64,000 bases of DNA, from NCBI RefSeq assembly GCF_040412425.1, contig NC_089788.1, positions 72,577,720 to 72,641,719 on the forward strand, in the 5' to 3' direction. Within the stretch, counting starts at the first letter, position 1, and every line of letters starts with the position of its first letter. Below the pieces are notes generated by a model, which was not told the DNA's origin, did no database searches, and worked only from the letters and a program-made list of their open reading frames with translations. Positions 38,579 to 50,040 of this stretch are shown here, in pieces. Origin of the DNA: Macrobrachium rosenbergii. Lineage: Eukaryota; Arthropoda; Malacostraca; Decapoda; Palaemonidae. Both the position numbers and the translations under genes were made by a program.

Positions 38579-38792
38579 TCCATTTCTGTTTCTGCCGCAA
38601 ACATCCTTTTGTTTCTTTCAGTTTTGACTTGTGGTATATTCAGCGAAATCAATAAGCTATTTTCGTCTCGTTTCCCCTTATCATTCAATATAAATGCTAA
38701 TGCGGTGCCCGTCCTGTTTCTTCCATGTTCAAATGTAAAGTGGCGTGGTTCTTCTTCTTCTTCTTCTTCTTCTTCTTCTTCTTCTTCTTCTA
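38512..38792. repeat. (CT)n and (TTC)n tracts
   Basis: CT 38513-38574, TTC 38748-38790. Confidence 0.93.
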
Positions 38793-39088
38793 TTTCATCT
38801 TCATCTGTTACACCTTACGGTTTATGGAGAAATCTGCTTCTTTGTAGGTAACCTTTTTTTAATTTATTTCCGATTAAAATTTAAGGTAATTTCACAGCTC
38901 TTTCTTATTGATTTATGGTGAATATCTTCGACATTTCAGTTATTATCAATTTTGTTGTTATTATTGGCTTTTTATACTAATATATATTTTTTATTGTCAT
39001 TTTTAATTTCATATTCCTTTAAAATTGTATATTTTTCTTCTAGCTATCTCTTTATTTCTTTTTTTTTTCACTCAGCTTCAGGTTTCGT

Positions 39089-39089
<1 letters not shown>

Positions 39090-39168
<79 letters not shown>
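39090..39168. repeat. (CT)n microsatellite
   Basis: About 38 units in intron B-C. Confidence 0.94.
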
Positions 39169-39170
<2 letters not shown>

Positions 39171-39554
39171 GTGGACGGCTTTCGCGTTTTCATATTTCCC
39201 TGTTATTTTCATTTCTTTGCTACTTTTCTTTCCCCCTCGTCACATTTTTTTTTATTGCGTGTTTCTCAATTTTATTTTTTAATGATTTTCCTCCATTTGC
39301 ATCGTTTCTTCCCTTTACAGTTTCTTGTTTTATTTGTTTTTATTTTATTTCTCTTTTTTTATTTTATCCAAAGCTTTCCCTCGTTCCCAGTGTTTTCCCA
39401 TGGACTTTCTCTTCCTACTTTCTCCAGTGTTTTCCCCTCGAACGTCTCTGTTTATTTTCCTTAGAGTTTTCCCTTTTAGAAAGTCTATGCGGCTTCACAG
39501 ACAATTTTCCCACGATGCTTTCTGTTTTATGTTTTCCGTCTCCCTCGAGTTGTT

Positions 39555-40612
39555 TTTCCTTGGGACTTTATTCCACCTCGTTTTCTCCAGTTTTCCCGTT
39601 TTCTATTCAACCTCGTTTTTCATAGTTTCCCGTTTTCTGAGTTTTCCTCTCTTCTATTCAGCCTCGTTTTTCGCAGTTTTCCCGTTTTCCTAGTTTTCCC
39701 GTTTTTTATTCAGCCTCGTTTTTTGCAGTTTTCCCGTTTTCCCGTTTTGCCAGTTTCCCGTTTTCTATTCACCCTCATTTTCCCAGTTTTCCCGTTTTCT
39801 ATTCAACCTCGTTTTTCGCTGTTTTCCTGTTTTCCCAGATTTCCCGTTTTCTATTCAACCTCGTTTATTGCAGTTTTCCGTCCCAGTTTTCCCGTTTTCT
39901 TCAGAAGTTCTATCCAGTTTTCCCCTTTTCTTTAGAAGTTTTATCCAGTTTTCCTGTTTTCTTTAGAAGGTGTATCCAATTTTCCCATTTTCTTTAGTAG
40001 TTTTATCCAGTTTTCCTATTTTCTTTAGGAGTTTTATCCAATTTTCCCATTTTCTTTAGAAGTTTTATCCAGTTTTCTGTTTTCTTTAGAAGTTTCATCT
40101 AGTTTTCCCGTTTTCTTTAGAAGTTTTATCCAGTTTTACTATTTTCTTTAGAAGTTTTATCCAGTTTTCCCATTTTCTTTAGAAGTTTCATCTGGTTTTC
40201 CCGTTTTCTTTAGAAGTTTTATCCAGTTTTACTATTTTCTTTAGAAGTTTAATCCAGTTTTCCCATTTTCTTCAGAAGTTTTATCCAGTTTTCCCGTTTT
40301 CTTTAGAAGTTTTATCCAATTTTCCCGTTTTCTTTAGAAGCTTTATCCAATTTTTTCATTTTTAGAAGTTTTATCCAGTTTTCCCACTTTCTTTAGAAGT
40401 TTTATCCAGTTTTCCCATTTTCTTTAGAAGTTTTATCCAGTTTTCCCGTTTTCTTTAGAAGTTTTATCCAGTTTTCCCATTTTCTTTAGAAGTTTTATCC
40501 AATTTTCCCATTTTTATAGAAGTTTTATACACTTTTTCCATTTTCTTAAAAAGTTTATCAGTTTCCCATTTTCTTTAGAAGTTTCATCCAGTTTTTACTC
40601 TATTCTGTCTGT
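39555..40612. repeat. Composite 31/35-bp TC-rich minisatellite
   Basis: The left part (to about 39890) repeats CCCGTTTTCTATTCAACCTC plus GTTTTTCGCAGTTTT. The right part repeats CCCGTTTTCTTTAGAAGTTT plus TATCCAGTTTT (31 bp, about 22 copies). Both share GTTTTCCCGTTTTCT, so one type arose from the other. Confidence 0.82.
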
Positions 40613-40834
40613 TTTGACGTGTTTGGTTACAAGTTTGCAGGATACCTTGAGATGGGATAAACCAGTTTTGATGAACATTTATCAACAATGACAAAATTTA
40701 ATTATATTCTTTTCACTGCTGTTATTGGTATGACTTCGTTATGAACTTTTGATTACTTTTAACTAAAATGTGCTGTCACTTGGGAGGTCCTTTAATTTAT
40801 ATTTGTTTAGTTTTGCAAATTCTCTTATTTTTTT

Positions 40835-41410
40835 ATGTTGGGCCTCTTGAAATCTTTGTTTCATTTTTCCTATAATAATTTGCTAAACAGGATTTTCCCA
40901 AATGTTGTCTCTGGAGATTTTTTTTCATTTCCCTGTAATTATTTGCTAAAAACAGGATTTTTCCAAATGTCGTGCCTCTGAATTTTTTTTTTTTTTTATA
41001 ATTTCCTAAAAAGAATTCTTCCAAATGTTGTATACCTGGAGATTTTTATGACAGTTTGCTAAACAGGTTTTTCCAAATATTGTATCTCTGGAAATTTTTT
41101 ATTTTCCTATAATAATTTGCTAAACGCAGGTTTTTTCCAAATGTTGTATTTCTGGAAATTTTTATGTTTTTCCTATAATAATTTGCTAAACACAGGATTT
41201 CTCCAAATGTTGTGTCTCGCGAAATTTTTCCTTTTTTTTTTTTTGTAATAATTTGCTAAACAGGATTTTTTTTTTTAAATGTGTCTGGAAATTTGTACGT
41301 TTTTCCTGAAATAATTTCCTAAGCATGGGATGCCTTCACATCTCAGGTGAAAAATTTAGTGGCTGGAAATTTGTTTATTTTTTCTGCAATAATTTGCTAA
41401 GCACAGGACG
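40835..41410. repeat. About 62-bp tandem repeat
   Basis: About nine degenerate copies of CCTATAATAATTTGCTAAAC, ACAGGATTTTTCCAAATGTT, GTGTCTCTGGAAATTTTT. Confidence 0.78.
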
Positions 41411-41548
41411 CCTTCACATCTCCGGTGAAAAAAATTAACTTGAAGTTCAGCCTTAATCGAAAACATTCATCGCCACTTCCGTTCAGTTTCCTTTCAAATT
41501 CTGCGTAGCTTTTTCTTTTAAGAAATTGTAAAGAAGGACTTTCGCTGA

Positions 41549-41584
41549 AAGGAGGAGGAGGAGGAGGAGGAGGAGGAGGAGGAG
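41549..41584. repeat. (GGA)n microsatellite
   Basis: About 12 units, 300 bp upstream of exon C. Confidence 0.92.
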
Positions 41585-41887
41585 AAGGAATGAAACGGGA
41601 CGCATTCAACCAATGATGAAAATCAAATTCATTACACGTTTCCGTAATGCATGAGGTCCCTCAAAAAAAAAAAAAACTCCTTCATTAATGATTCTGTTCT
41701 TTTAGAGTTTGTGCAATTATTTACATCACGAAAGAAGCTATAAATTTTAGATTAACTTCCGATGAGATCATTATTTTCCCCCGAGAGTGAAGACAGCCAA
41801 CGATTTTCGTTCATTATCTTCTCTCTCTTTCTTTTCCCTCTCTTTCTCTTTCTCTCACCCCCTGTCTCTTTCTCTGTCTCTCTCCAG

Positions 41888-42020
41888 ATGGTCCGTACCA
41901 CGTGCAGTCGACGGAGAGGTCGACTGTTGGCCAAAATGGATCCCTGAGTGTCGAATGCTCTGCAACGGGAAACCCCACTCCTAAAATTACGTGGACGAAG
42001 GACACGCATGCGCACAATAG
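41888..42020 (+). CDS. Exon C: first half of Ig-like domain b
   Basis: A 133-bp exon with a long pyrimidine tract and CTCTCCAG acceptor, and donor AATAG followed by GTAAGA. Splicing from exon B gives YGPYHVQSTERSTVGQNGS, then LSVECSATGNPTPKITWTKD. This is a textbook I-set Ig first half: the B-strand cysteine in VECSATGNP, the G-N-P-x-P turn and the C-strand Trp in ITW. NGS is a potential glycosylation site. It ends with two bases (AG) completed by exon D to Ser. The exon lies between a CT-rich intron upstream and a GA-rich intron downstream. Confidence 0.93.
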
Positions 42021-42084
42021 GTAAGAGTCTGCTTCGTCTATGTATATACGTGTTTATATATGTTTTAAAGGATCTCAGCAGGTA

Positions 42085-42690
42085 ATATTTACTCCTTGTG
42101 TTTTCGTTCGTAACATCTCTGAGAGTACAAATGAAAATTAGGTTCTAAATATGGTATTACATGACAGTTCTGTGTTTGTGAGAAAAAATTAGTTCCCCAT
42201 TCAACAATGCACATCTTTCTGCAAGTAATATGCACTTGTGTTCTAGTTTGTAATTTCCATGAGAGTACAAGGGAAAATGAGGTTCTGTACAGGGTGTAAC
42301 TCGTACATGAAAAGTCTTGTGTTTGTAAGAAAAAATGAGGTCCCCATTCAACAATGCTTATCTTTATTTTGGCAACAAATTTGCACTAAATACAATGGCC
42401 TCAATTTGGTAAGTATCTGTTATCACTCCACTAATTTCCTTGCAGTAGCCTTATAGCCTGTATATGTTAGCTTATCACCACCCGTTACGTACCTCATTTA
42501 TTTTTTATAAAACGTGCTAAAACACTAATTTAATGAAGGTAAAAAGGAATTGATTCCAAGTGCGTTGATTTTATAATCAGACACATTTTCTCATGGATTG
42601 TGCTAAAACCTGCCTTTATGACGGTAAAAAGGAATTGAGTCCATGTGCGTTGATTTTATTTTCGGACATTATACCCTAAGTACTGTATAT
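42085..42690. repeat. Two short tandem duplications
   Basis: 42085-42365: two 142-bp copies (GAGAGTACAA, CCCCATTCAACAATGC). 42505-42670: two 90-bp copies (GGTAAAAAGGAATTGA, GTGCGTTGATTTTAT). Confidence 0.75.
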
Positions 42691-42867
42691 CGTAGCACTA
42701 TCCAGACATTAGTGTTAGAATTATTGAATTAGATTAGTTTGCAGACTTTTGGTGAGTCTGGAGAAGTTTGCTGGCCATGAATTTAGTGATTAAGGTACTC
42801 GAACGCTTAGCAAACTCTCCAGTGAACAACTGATCCGCTTTTAAAGAGAATTATTGAAATGTGTCAG

Positions 42868-43106
42868 TCGATTCGATTCCCCAAGAATTGAAGAGACAGC
42901 CTAAGTTCGGGAGGAATCGAGGAAAGCATGTTGGCAAATGGAGTTTGATTGCGATTAAAGGTTCTAAAGATGCCGAGAGTTCTGGAACTCCACCGATAAC
43001 TGCCAAAGTGGGCACCCTGGTTGTTGATGCTAATGGGGCCACTTCGATAAGTTTTAGGTCGTTGGCACCAAGTGCCACGGCAGCAGTTAAAAGCAATGAG
43101 ACGCAG
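42868..43106 (+). other. Possible unassigned exon or gene fragment in intron C-D
   Basis: A 239-bp non-repetitive segment bounded by TGTCAG and CAG/GTAATT, open in one + frame with a coding-like composition (Lys/Arg-rich start, then ITAKVGTLVVDANG and SFRSLAPSATAA). The minus strand is also open over the same span. If spliced it would enter in phase 1 and leave in phase 0, which does not fit between exons C and D, so it is not a cassette exon of this model. I do not recognise a family. It may be a chance frame, a separate small exon or a mobile-element remnant. Confidence 0.2.
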
Positions 43107-43320
43107 GTAATTGAATTCATTTAGAACTCTTAATTACTAATGTCACGGCGTAGTCGGCAGCGCCACTTCAAACTTCCTCGTCCCAGTGCTCCAGAAATCC
43201 ACCGTGTGGGATTAGAGACTTTTAGGCATCTCGGGTCTTTATGCTTCTGAGATTTCTTGCAACTCGGTGCACTGATTGTTAATTAGGTTTTGTTTGATAC
43301 GAATCAGATGATCAATTGAC

Positions 43321-43630
43321 CCCGTACGGGGGTAGCGCCGTCAGTGCACCTCGTGCGGTACACTGTAGGCATTACTTGAAGGTTCTTTGAAGCGTCCCTA
43401 GCTCCAACCCCTTTCATTTCTTTTACTGCACCTCCATTCATATTTTCTTTCTTCCATCTGACTTTTCACCCTCTCCTAACGATTGATTCATAGTGCAACT
43501 GCGAGGTTTTCCTCCTGTTGCAACTTTACAACCTTTTTACTGTCAGTTTCCGTTTCAGCGCTGAATGACCTCAAAGCTCCCAGCGCTTGGTCTTTGGCCT
43601 AAACTCTATATTCAGTTCAATTCAAATGAT
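43321..43630 (+). repeat. R1 short interspersed repeat, copy 3
   Basis: Copy in intron C-D starting CCCGTACGGGGGTAGCGCCG; the tail is ATTCAGTTCAATTCAA, a short tandem as in SINE 3' tails. Confidence 0.75.
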
Positions 43631-43668
43631 CAATTAAAAAATAATCAAAGTAGCATGAGTCTTAAAAT

Positions 43669-43841
43669 GGAGAAGCAGGTCCAGAGTTATGTATGGATAC
43701 ATATATTTAAAAATAAATCATCTACAGAGAGCTTTTGGGAATCGTTTCGATTTCCCTTTTCGACCAGATTCCCACAAGCTCTCTGTATAAATTTATTTTT
43801 TAAATATATGTGTCCATACATAACTGCGGATTTGTTCCTCC
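43669..43841. mobile_element. R3 foldback element, copy 1
   Basis: Nearly the whole 173 bp is an inverted repeat. Arms at 43669-43743 and 43769-43841 share CAGTTATGTATGG-type ends, an AT-rich part and a GAGAGCTT-TGGGAATC inner part around a 25-bp loop. It would form a long hairpin. No coding capacity. Confidence 0.7.
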
Positions 43842-44395
43842 AATCGAATGATCGTGGACGTTGAGTCGTCATTTTCATTTTACAACTGTAGAATGACATG
43901 GGGCTAGAAAACTCATCTAACTATATGTGTTGTGCATAACGGATGATAATCGAGTATATATGGATGATAGTCACGGAAGACATCATTTACTTTGTGCTTA
44001 ATTTCATATATAGTCCATTTCTTAATTCTTCGTATGATGATTGTGTTAACATTTTTTCAGTGATTATCCTATTTTTGTGTTTTGTTTTGATATTTCAATG
44101 CTCATTTTAATTTTCATTATCTTTTTGGTTTCAACTCTTTAAAAGGGATAATATTAGAATCAGAATAAAAGTTTCTGTCGAGGTTATAAGTATAGTCACT
44201 AACATTAATGGTTTTCATATTAAACTTAACAACTTAGATGTAATTATCTGAATGACTGGTTCAAATACTGACCCGAGAATGCCAATAATCAGAAAGAATC
44301 CTGAGCTTGTGTTGTTGCTAATATTGCACGGGACTTTTTATTTTCCTCGTTCTGTTTGTAAGCCAGTGAAGTATGTAATGAGTTCTCAGCTCGGC

Positions 44396-44398
<3 letters not shown>

Positions 44399-44445
<47 letters not shown>

Positions 44446-44610
44446 TCTCCGCAATGCTTCTTCTTCTTCTTCTTCTTCTTCTTCTTCTTCTTCTTCTTCT
44501 TCTTCTTCTTCTTCTTCTTCTTCTTTAGCATTTCATTTCCTTTTATGAGACTTGCCGTTTTCGTGCAAATGGTCAGTTGCTCTCGACCTAAAAAAAAAAA
44601 AAAAAAAAAT
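44399..44610. repeat. (CT)n, (TTC)n and poly(A) tracts
   Basis: CT 44399-44443, TTC 44457-44525, A-run 44591-44610. Confidence 0.93.
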
Positions 44611-44819
44611 AACAACCAGGAACGCGTCGACAACAGTGAATGTTAGCAGGGTGTTTTGTTTGCTCCGTTTTGGTGAACTTGGAGCCTCAGTCAGTAAATT
44701 ATTATTGTTTTCTTTGGTGGAGGAAAGCGATGATTTGTTACCGCGCCCGTGAGGGGGGGAAAAGGGAGCTTGCTTGTCGTTTGTGGCGTGAAGGTAAAAA
44801 CGGGTATATGGAATTAGAG

Positions 44820-44839
44820 GAGATTTATGAATGATGTTT

Positions 44840-44900
<61 letters not shown>

Positions 44901-44952
44901 AGAGAATAAAGTATATGAAATTAGCGATTTATGAATTATGTATTTTTCATTT

Positions 44953-44992
<40 letters not shown>

Positions 44993-45043
44993 GGAAATTC
45001 AATTATATGAAATTACTCGTTTATGAATGATGGTTTTTAATTT

Positions 45044-45090
<47 letters not shown>

Positions 45091-45183
45091 GAGGAGGAGG
45101 AGGAGGAGGAGGAGGAGGAGGAGGAGGAGGATGAAAATGCAAGTATATGAAATTAGCGATTTATGAATTATGGTTTTTTATTT

Positions 45184-45250
<67 letters not shown>

Positions 45251-45323
45251 TAGGTGATGCTAGCAGTCAAGGTACTTCCACTTCTAATGGGGTTCAAGTT
45301 TGAAAGCCAGATAAGCTATGAAA

Positions 45324-45390
<67 letters not shown>
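44820..45390. repeat. GA-tract modules
   Basis: Five (GA)n tracts, most preceded by TATGAAATTAGCGATTTATG and AATTATGTATTTTTCATTTT. A (GGA)n run is inserted at 45085-45131. Confidence 0.85.
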
Positions 45391-45399
45391 AAATACTAA

Positions 45400-46432
45400 T
45401 GTTTTGACGAGTTGAGGGCTATTCCCAGCTGCAGTTTCACAACTTCAAAAAGTTTGGATGATATGATTTGTTAAACTGCGTCCTCCACTAAAGGAAACAG
45501 CGAGGCAGGGGGACGATAAGAGTAGTCCCATCCCAACCCCCCAACGCCCCCTTTTTTTTTTTGTTTCTCTTTACTCATGAAATAGAAGGAAATAAACCAT
45601 CCACCATTCATTTGTGTGATGTCGAATTTTTTGTTTTTGCTTTGTAAATGAAAATTTAGATTTAGAAGTGAGATGAGGTCATTTTTTTTTTTTTTTTGAC
45701 GACCTTAGGATCTTGTTGAAAGACAAACAACATTATTTTATACAGTGGCAGCAACAGGTTGATACGTTTCACATACCTAGCAGTATATCAATATAAATTT
45801 ATAATTATTTATATATGTATATATATACACACATGTGTGTGTGCGCGCGCGCGTTTGTGAGAGTGTGAATACAACACCAGTTGAATTCATCAATTCCTCA
45901 GACATTTTATTTTCCCCCAAGAATTACACGGGATCTGCATGAAATGTAACGACCCTTATAAAATTACAGCACGCGTTGCAGTCATCACGAAGAATCCGTT
46001 TCCGCAGCTCTCAGCTCAAACTATGATGGCGGAAAATTTCGGTTTAATAATGTGCTTCTCTGAATTATTCCGAATTATGTCCGCTACCTTTCTGTTTCTT
46101 GAGTGCTTGGGTCGTCTCTCCCTGGATCACTTTTTATGTTTTTGTATGTTTTATTTTGCGGTTTTTTCGTTTGTTTGTTATCTTTTGCATGGATTGTTCC
46201 TTGTTCTGATATTATACTTCACCATAATACAAAAACTTGGTATTGTCCAACTTTCAGTACAAAAAATAAGTTCAGTGATTAATCGATATATCAGCTGTTG
46301 TAAGTATCCTGTTCACTGAAAAACGCATTGTGTGTGTTTATTAATAGATTAAAAGTTTATTGTATAACGCTTTTATTCATGTAATTTTACCGGAATTCTT
46401 CTCAGAAAACAACAAAGCAACAAAGAGCTATT
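45400..46432. other. Intron C-D, unique sequence
   Basis: Contains a 126-codon hydrophobic open frame (45939-46319) with no exon borders fitting the gene and no recognised family; treated as chance. Confidence 0.5.
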
Positions 46433-46864
46433 TTAGTTTTTAGCTTTCTGAAAAGAAAACCATTGTGCCGGCTTTGTCTGTCCATCCGCTCTTTTTTTTT
46501 CCGTCCGCACATTTTCTGTCCGCCCTCAGATTTTAAAAACTACTGAGGAGGCTAGAGGGCTGCAAATTTGTATGTTGATCATCCACCCTCCAATCATCAA
46601 ACATACCAAATTACAGCCCTCTAGCCTGGGTAGTTTTCGTTTTATTTAAGGTTAAAGTTAGCCATAATCGTGCTTCCGGCAACGATATAGGATAGTCCAC
46701 CACCGGGCCGTGGTTAAAGTTTCATGGGCCGCGGCTCATACAACATTATACCGAGACCACCGAAAGATAGACCTATTTTCGGTAGCCTTGATTATACGGT
46801 GTAGCGGCTGTACAGAAAACTCGATTGCGCCGAAGTTACTTCGGCGCATTTTTTACTTATTTTA
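46433..46864 (+). repeat. R2 hairpin-rich mobile repeat, copy 8
   Basis: Full length inside intron C-D, with two TCCGTCCGCAC-type units and the complete GCGCCGAAGTTACTTCGGCG end hairpin. The palindrome arm carries a GAG triplet insertion (TGAGGAGGCTAGAG). Confidence 0.78.
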
Positions 46865-47353
46865 TAGAATAATACCTTTTTCCAAAACCTTATCCTGAGC
46901 GGTTCCTTTTATTATGTATGAAGCTAAAAGAGATCGCATTATTATCAATGCAGCTTAATTGTGTATCGGTAAATTCATACCATAACGTGCGAGTCATCAA
47001 TTCACGACGTCTCATGCAACGCATATCGAGAAACCCCGAACAGTCGAGCGCCCAGAGATTAGAGGGAGTGAGCCTGAGGCTAAATCTTTATCCAGACGAA
47101 GAAGAAGAAGAATGAGTCTGCGAGAAGAGATGACAGCGGACTCTAAAAGGAAGAGGAAGAAGAAAGGAAGGAAGGAAGAAAGACTTGAGGTCTGGGAAGC
47201 GCAGTCTCTCAGATGCATCAGGATGGAGGGGAAGCCAATCCGAGCCAATCTTCCTCCAATGTATGTAAATCGTGTAATCCTAAACCTGGCCCCATTCTGA
47301 CTTAACCTTCTCACCGACGGCGCTCACTACCAATCAAGTTGATCCTGGCGCTG

Positions 47354-47760
<407 letters not shown>

Positions 47761-47829
47761 TATGTATATATATATATATTATACATATACACAAACACAC
47801 AAGAAAATTTCCATGTACGATCCCCCCAT

Positions 47830-47978
47830 CTCTTCCCATAACTTTTGAACTATAGGAGTTGGAGGCCAGATATTTGGCGTGTATAATCCACTAATCATGC
47901 CATTAGGAAGGGTAATATAAAGGTCACACTTAAAAGTCAAAGGCCAAATAGAAATATGACTCTGGCAACTTCATATCC

Positions 47979-48055
<77 letters not shown>

Positions 48056-48400
48056 TATATATATATTAATGATGCTGATGTACAGATTGAGGTCAAGGTC
48101 ATGCTGAGACGGTAAAGGGCAAATGGGAATTCAACCCTGACCATGACTTAAGAACCTTGCAATACAGACACGCTTTCAACATGCATAATACATTAATGAT
48201 ACTGCTAAGCAGAGGTACTTCAAGGTTGTACTTTGGGGTCAAAGGTTCAAAAAGAATTTAACCTCGGCTTTAACTTTTTAACTTTACAAGATAGTAAGTA
48301 TACATTTAGGAAGCACAATCCTCCACTGATGTTTATTTTCTGAATGAGGTCAGGGTCACACTCACAGGTCAAAGGTCAAATGTTTCCTCCTTTTATTTCT
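47830..48400. repeat. Degenerate tandem repeats with GGTCAAAGGTCAA boxes, interrupted by (AT)n
   Basis: Three to four diverged units of about 140-160 bp each contain an AAGGTCA-like stretch (47934, 48080, 48236, 48366) and an AATCCACTAATGAT-like stretch. (AT)n at 47983-48066. Confidence 0.65.
48366..48378 (+). promoter_or_regulatory. DR1-type nuclear-receptor motif
   Basis: AGGTCAAAGGTCA is a perfect direct repeat of AGGTCA with 1-bp spacing, the binding pattern of RXR/USP- and HNF4-type receptors. It occurs inside a degenerate repeat, so function is uncertain. Confidence 0.35.
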
Positions 48401-48808
48401 CGATCAGCAAATTAGAACGATGAATAAATGCTCTGAGAAGATATTGCAAATATTGCGTCAAAAGCTTTTTAACAACCAGTAACCTTCCTTACTGCTTGCC
48501 AAGATAATATTGCTCACAAGAAGCTGTGGGTTGATTAATAGTGCACAAAAAGATTAGCCGTTGACAGCGTCAGTGTTGCATGACTTGTTTATATACTGTT
48601 CCTTGGATGGAGCAATTACCCCATTAGCTGGTCCTCGTAAGTTTTGGGTTCTTTCGAAATGCAGAAGTAGTCAAGGACGCCGTCGATTGTAGGATCGTCA
48701 GTTGTGGAGATCTGTTGTTCCTTAATACTTTTTGAAAGTGTACTTTGAATTATTCAGGCGGAAATGGGGATTATGGTTTGAAAGTCGTCGCTTTCTCCAT
48801 TTGCCTGA

Positions 48809-48919
<111 letters not shown>

Positions 48920-48935
48920 AACGCCCTTAGTATAA

Positions 48936-49233
48936 CCTCTCCGTAAGGGGTAATGTCGTCAGTGCACCTCACTCCGTGCACTGTAGGCATTACTTAAGGT
49001 TCTTTGCAGCGTCCCTTCGGCCCCTAGCTGCAAGCCCCTTTCATTCCTTTTACTGTACCTCTGTCCATATTCTTTTCCTTCCATCTTCCTAACAATTGTT
49101 ACATAGTGCAACTGCGAGGTTTTCCTCCTGTTACACCTTTAAGACCTTTTAACTCTCAGTTTCCTTTTCAGCCGTGAATGACCTCACAGGTCCCAGCGCT
49201 TGGCCTTTGGCCTAAATTTGATAATCCATTCCT
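48936..49233 (+). repeat. R1 short interspersed repeat, copy 4
   Basis: Copy in intron C-D directly after an (AT)n block; the first bases are diverged (CTCTCCGTAAGGGGTAATG) and the rest matches copies 1-3. Confidence 0.72.
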
Positions 49234-49674
49234 TGACATGAGCTAGTATGCAAAAGGAAAGGAGAGGAAGATCTCTGCATCCGCAGTCGAAAATCTGACA
49301 AGGGGAAAATTATGAATTTCCTTGCATGCGGCGCGAAAGGCTAATTTGCTCACGTGTTGCTCTCCGTGTTGAAAAACATCGCCTGGCTGGAAATTCTGTA
49401 TGTTTCCGTCACTCTTCATAATGCTTTTCTCGTGGAAGCGAGGTAACGTCTGTCGAATATGTGAGCTTGTGCTGGATTCCGTGCCTGGACTTTGCTTGTA
49501 ATAATAACTTTTATGATTTTTTTTTTTTTTTTTGCTGGGGCTGGGGTACATCGTTATAGAATAAGGATGTGACTAATAAGTTTTTGTTCGTTTACCTAAA
49601 TTTCAATTCATTTCTTTCACTCTGATGCCTTTCTGTTGATTATTGCTTGCTGTTTGTTGTTAACCATTCAGTGT

Positions 49675-50040
49675 TTTTTGGTTTTCTGTAAATGAAAACT
49701 ATTGTGGTGGCTTTGTCTGTCCGTCCGCGCTTTTTCTGTCCGCCCTCAGATCTTAAAAACTACTGAGGCTAGAGGGCTGCAAATTTTCATGTTGATCATC
49801 CAGCCTCCAATCATCAAACATAGCAATTTGCAGCCCTCTAGCCTAGGCAGTTTTTATTTTATTTAAGGTTAATGTTATCCATAATCGTACTTCTGGCACA
49901 GCTATAGTACCAACAACACATGCCACCACCGGTCCGTAGCTGAGTTTCATGGACCCTGGCTGAAAGTTTCATACAGCATTATGCGCTGTACAGAAAACTC
50001 GATTGCGCCGAAGAAACGCCGGCCCAGTTTTTCTTGTTTT
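49675..50040 (+). repeat. R2 hairpin-rich mobile repeat, copy 9
   Basis: Copy in intron C-D; the palindrome arms have diverged slightly (TTTTCATGTT, AGCCTAGGCAG) and the part after CCACCACCGGTCC is shortened. Confidence 0.74.

Noticed and set aside
45939..46319. 126-codon hydrophobic frame that could be a small membrane protein
   Set aside because: No homology recognised, no exon borders or codon bias; AT/T-rich composition alone gives hydrophobic residues.
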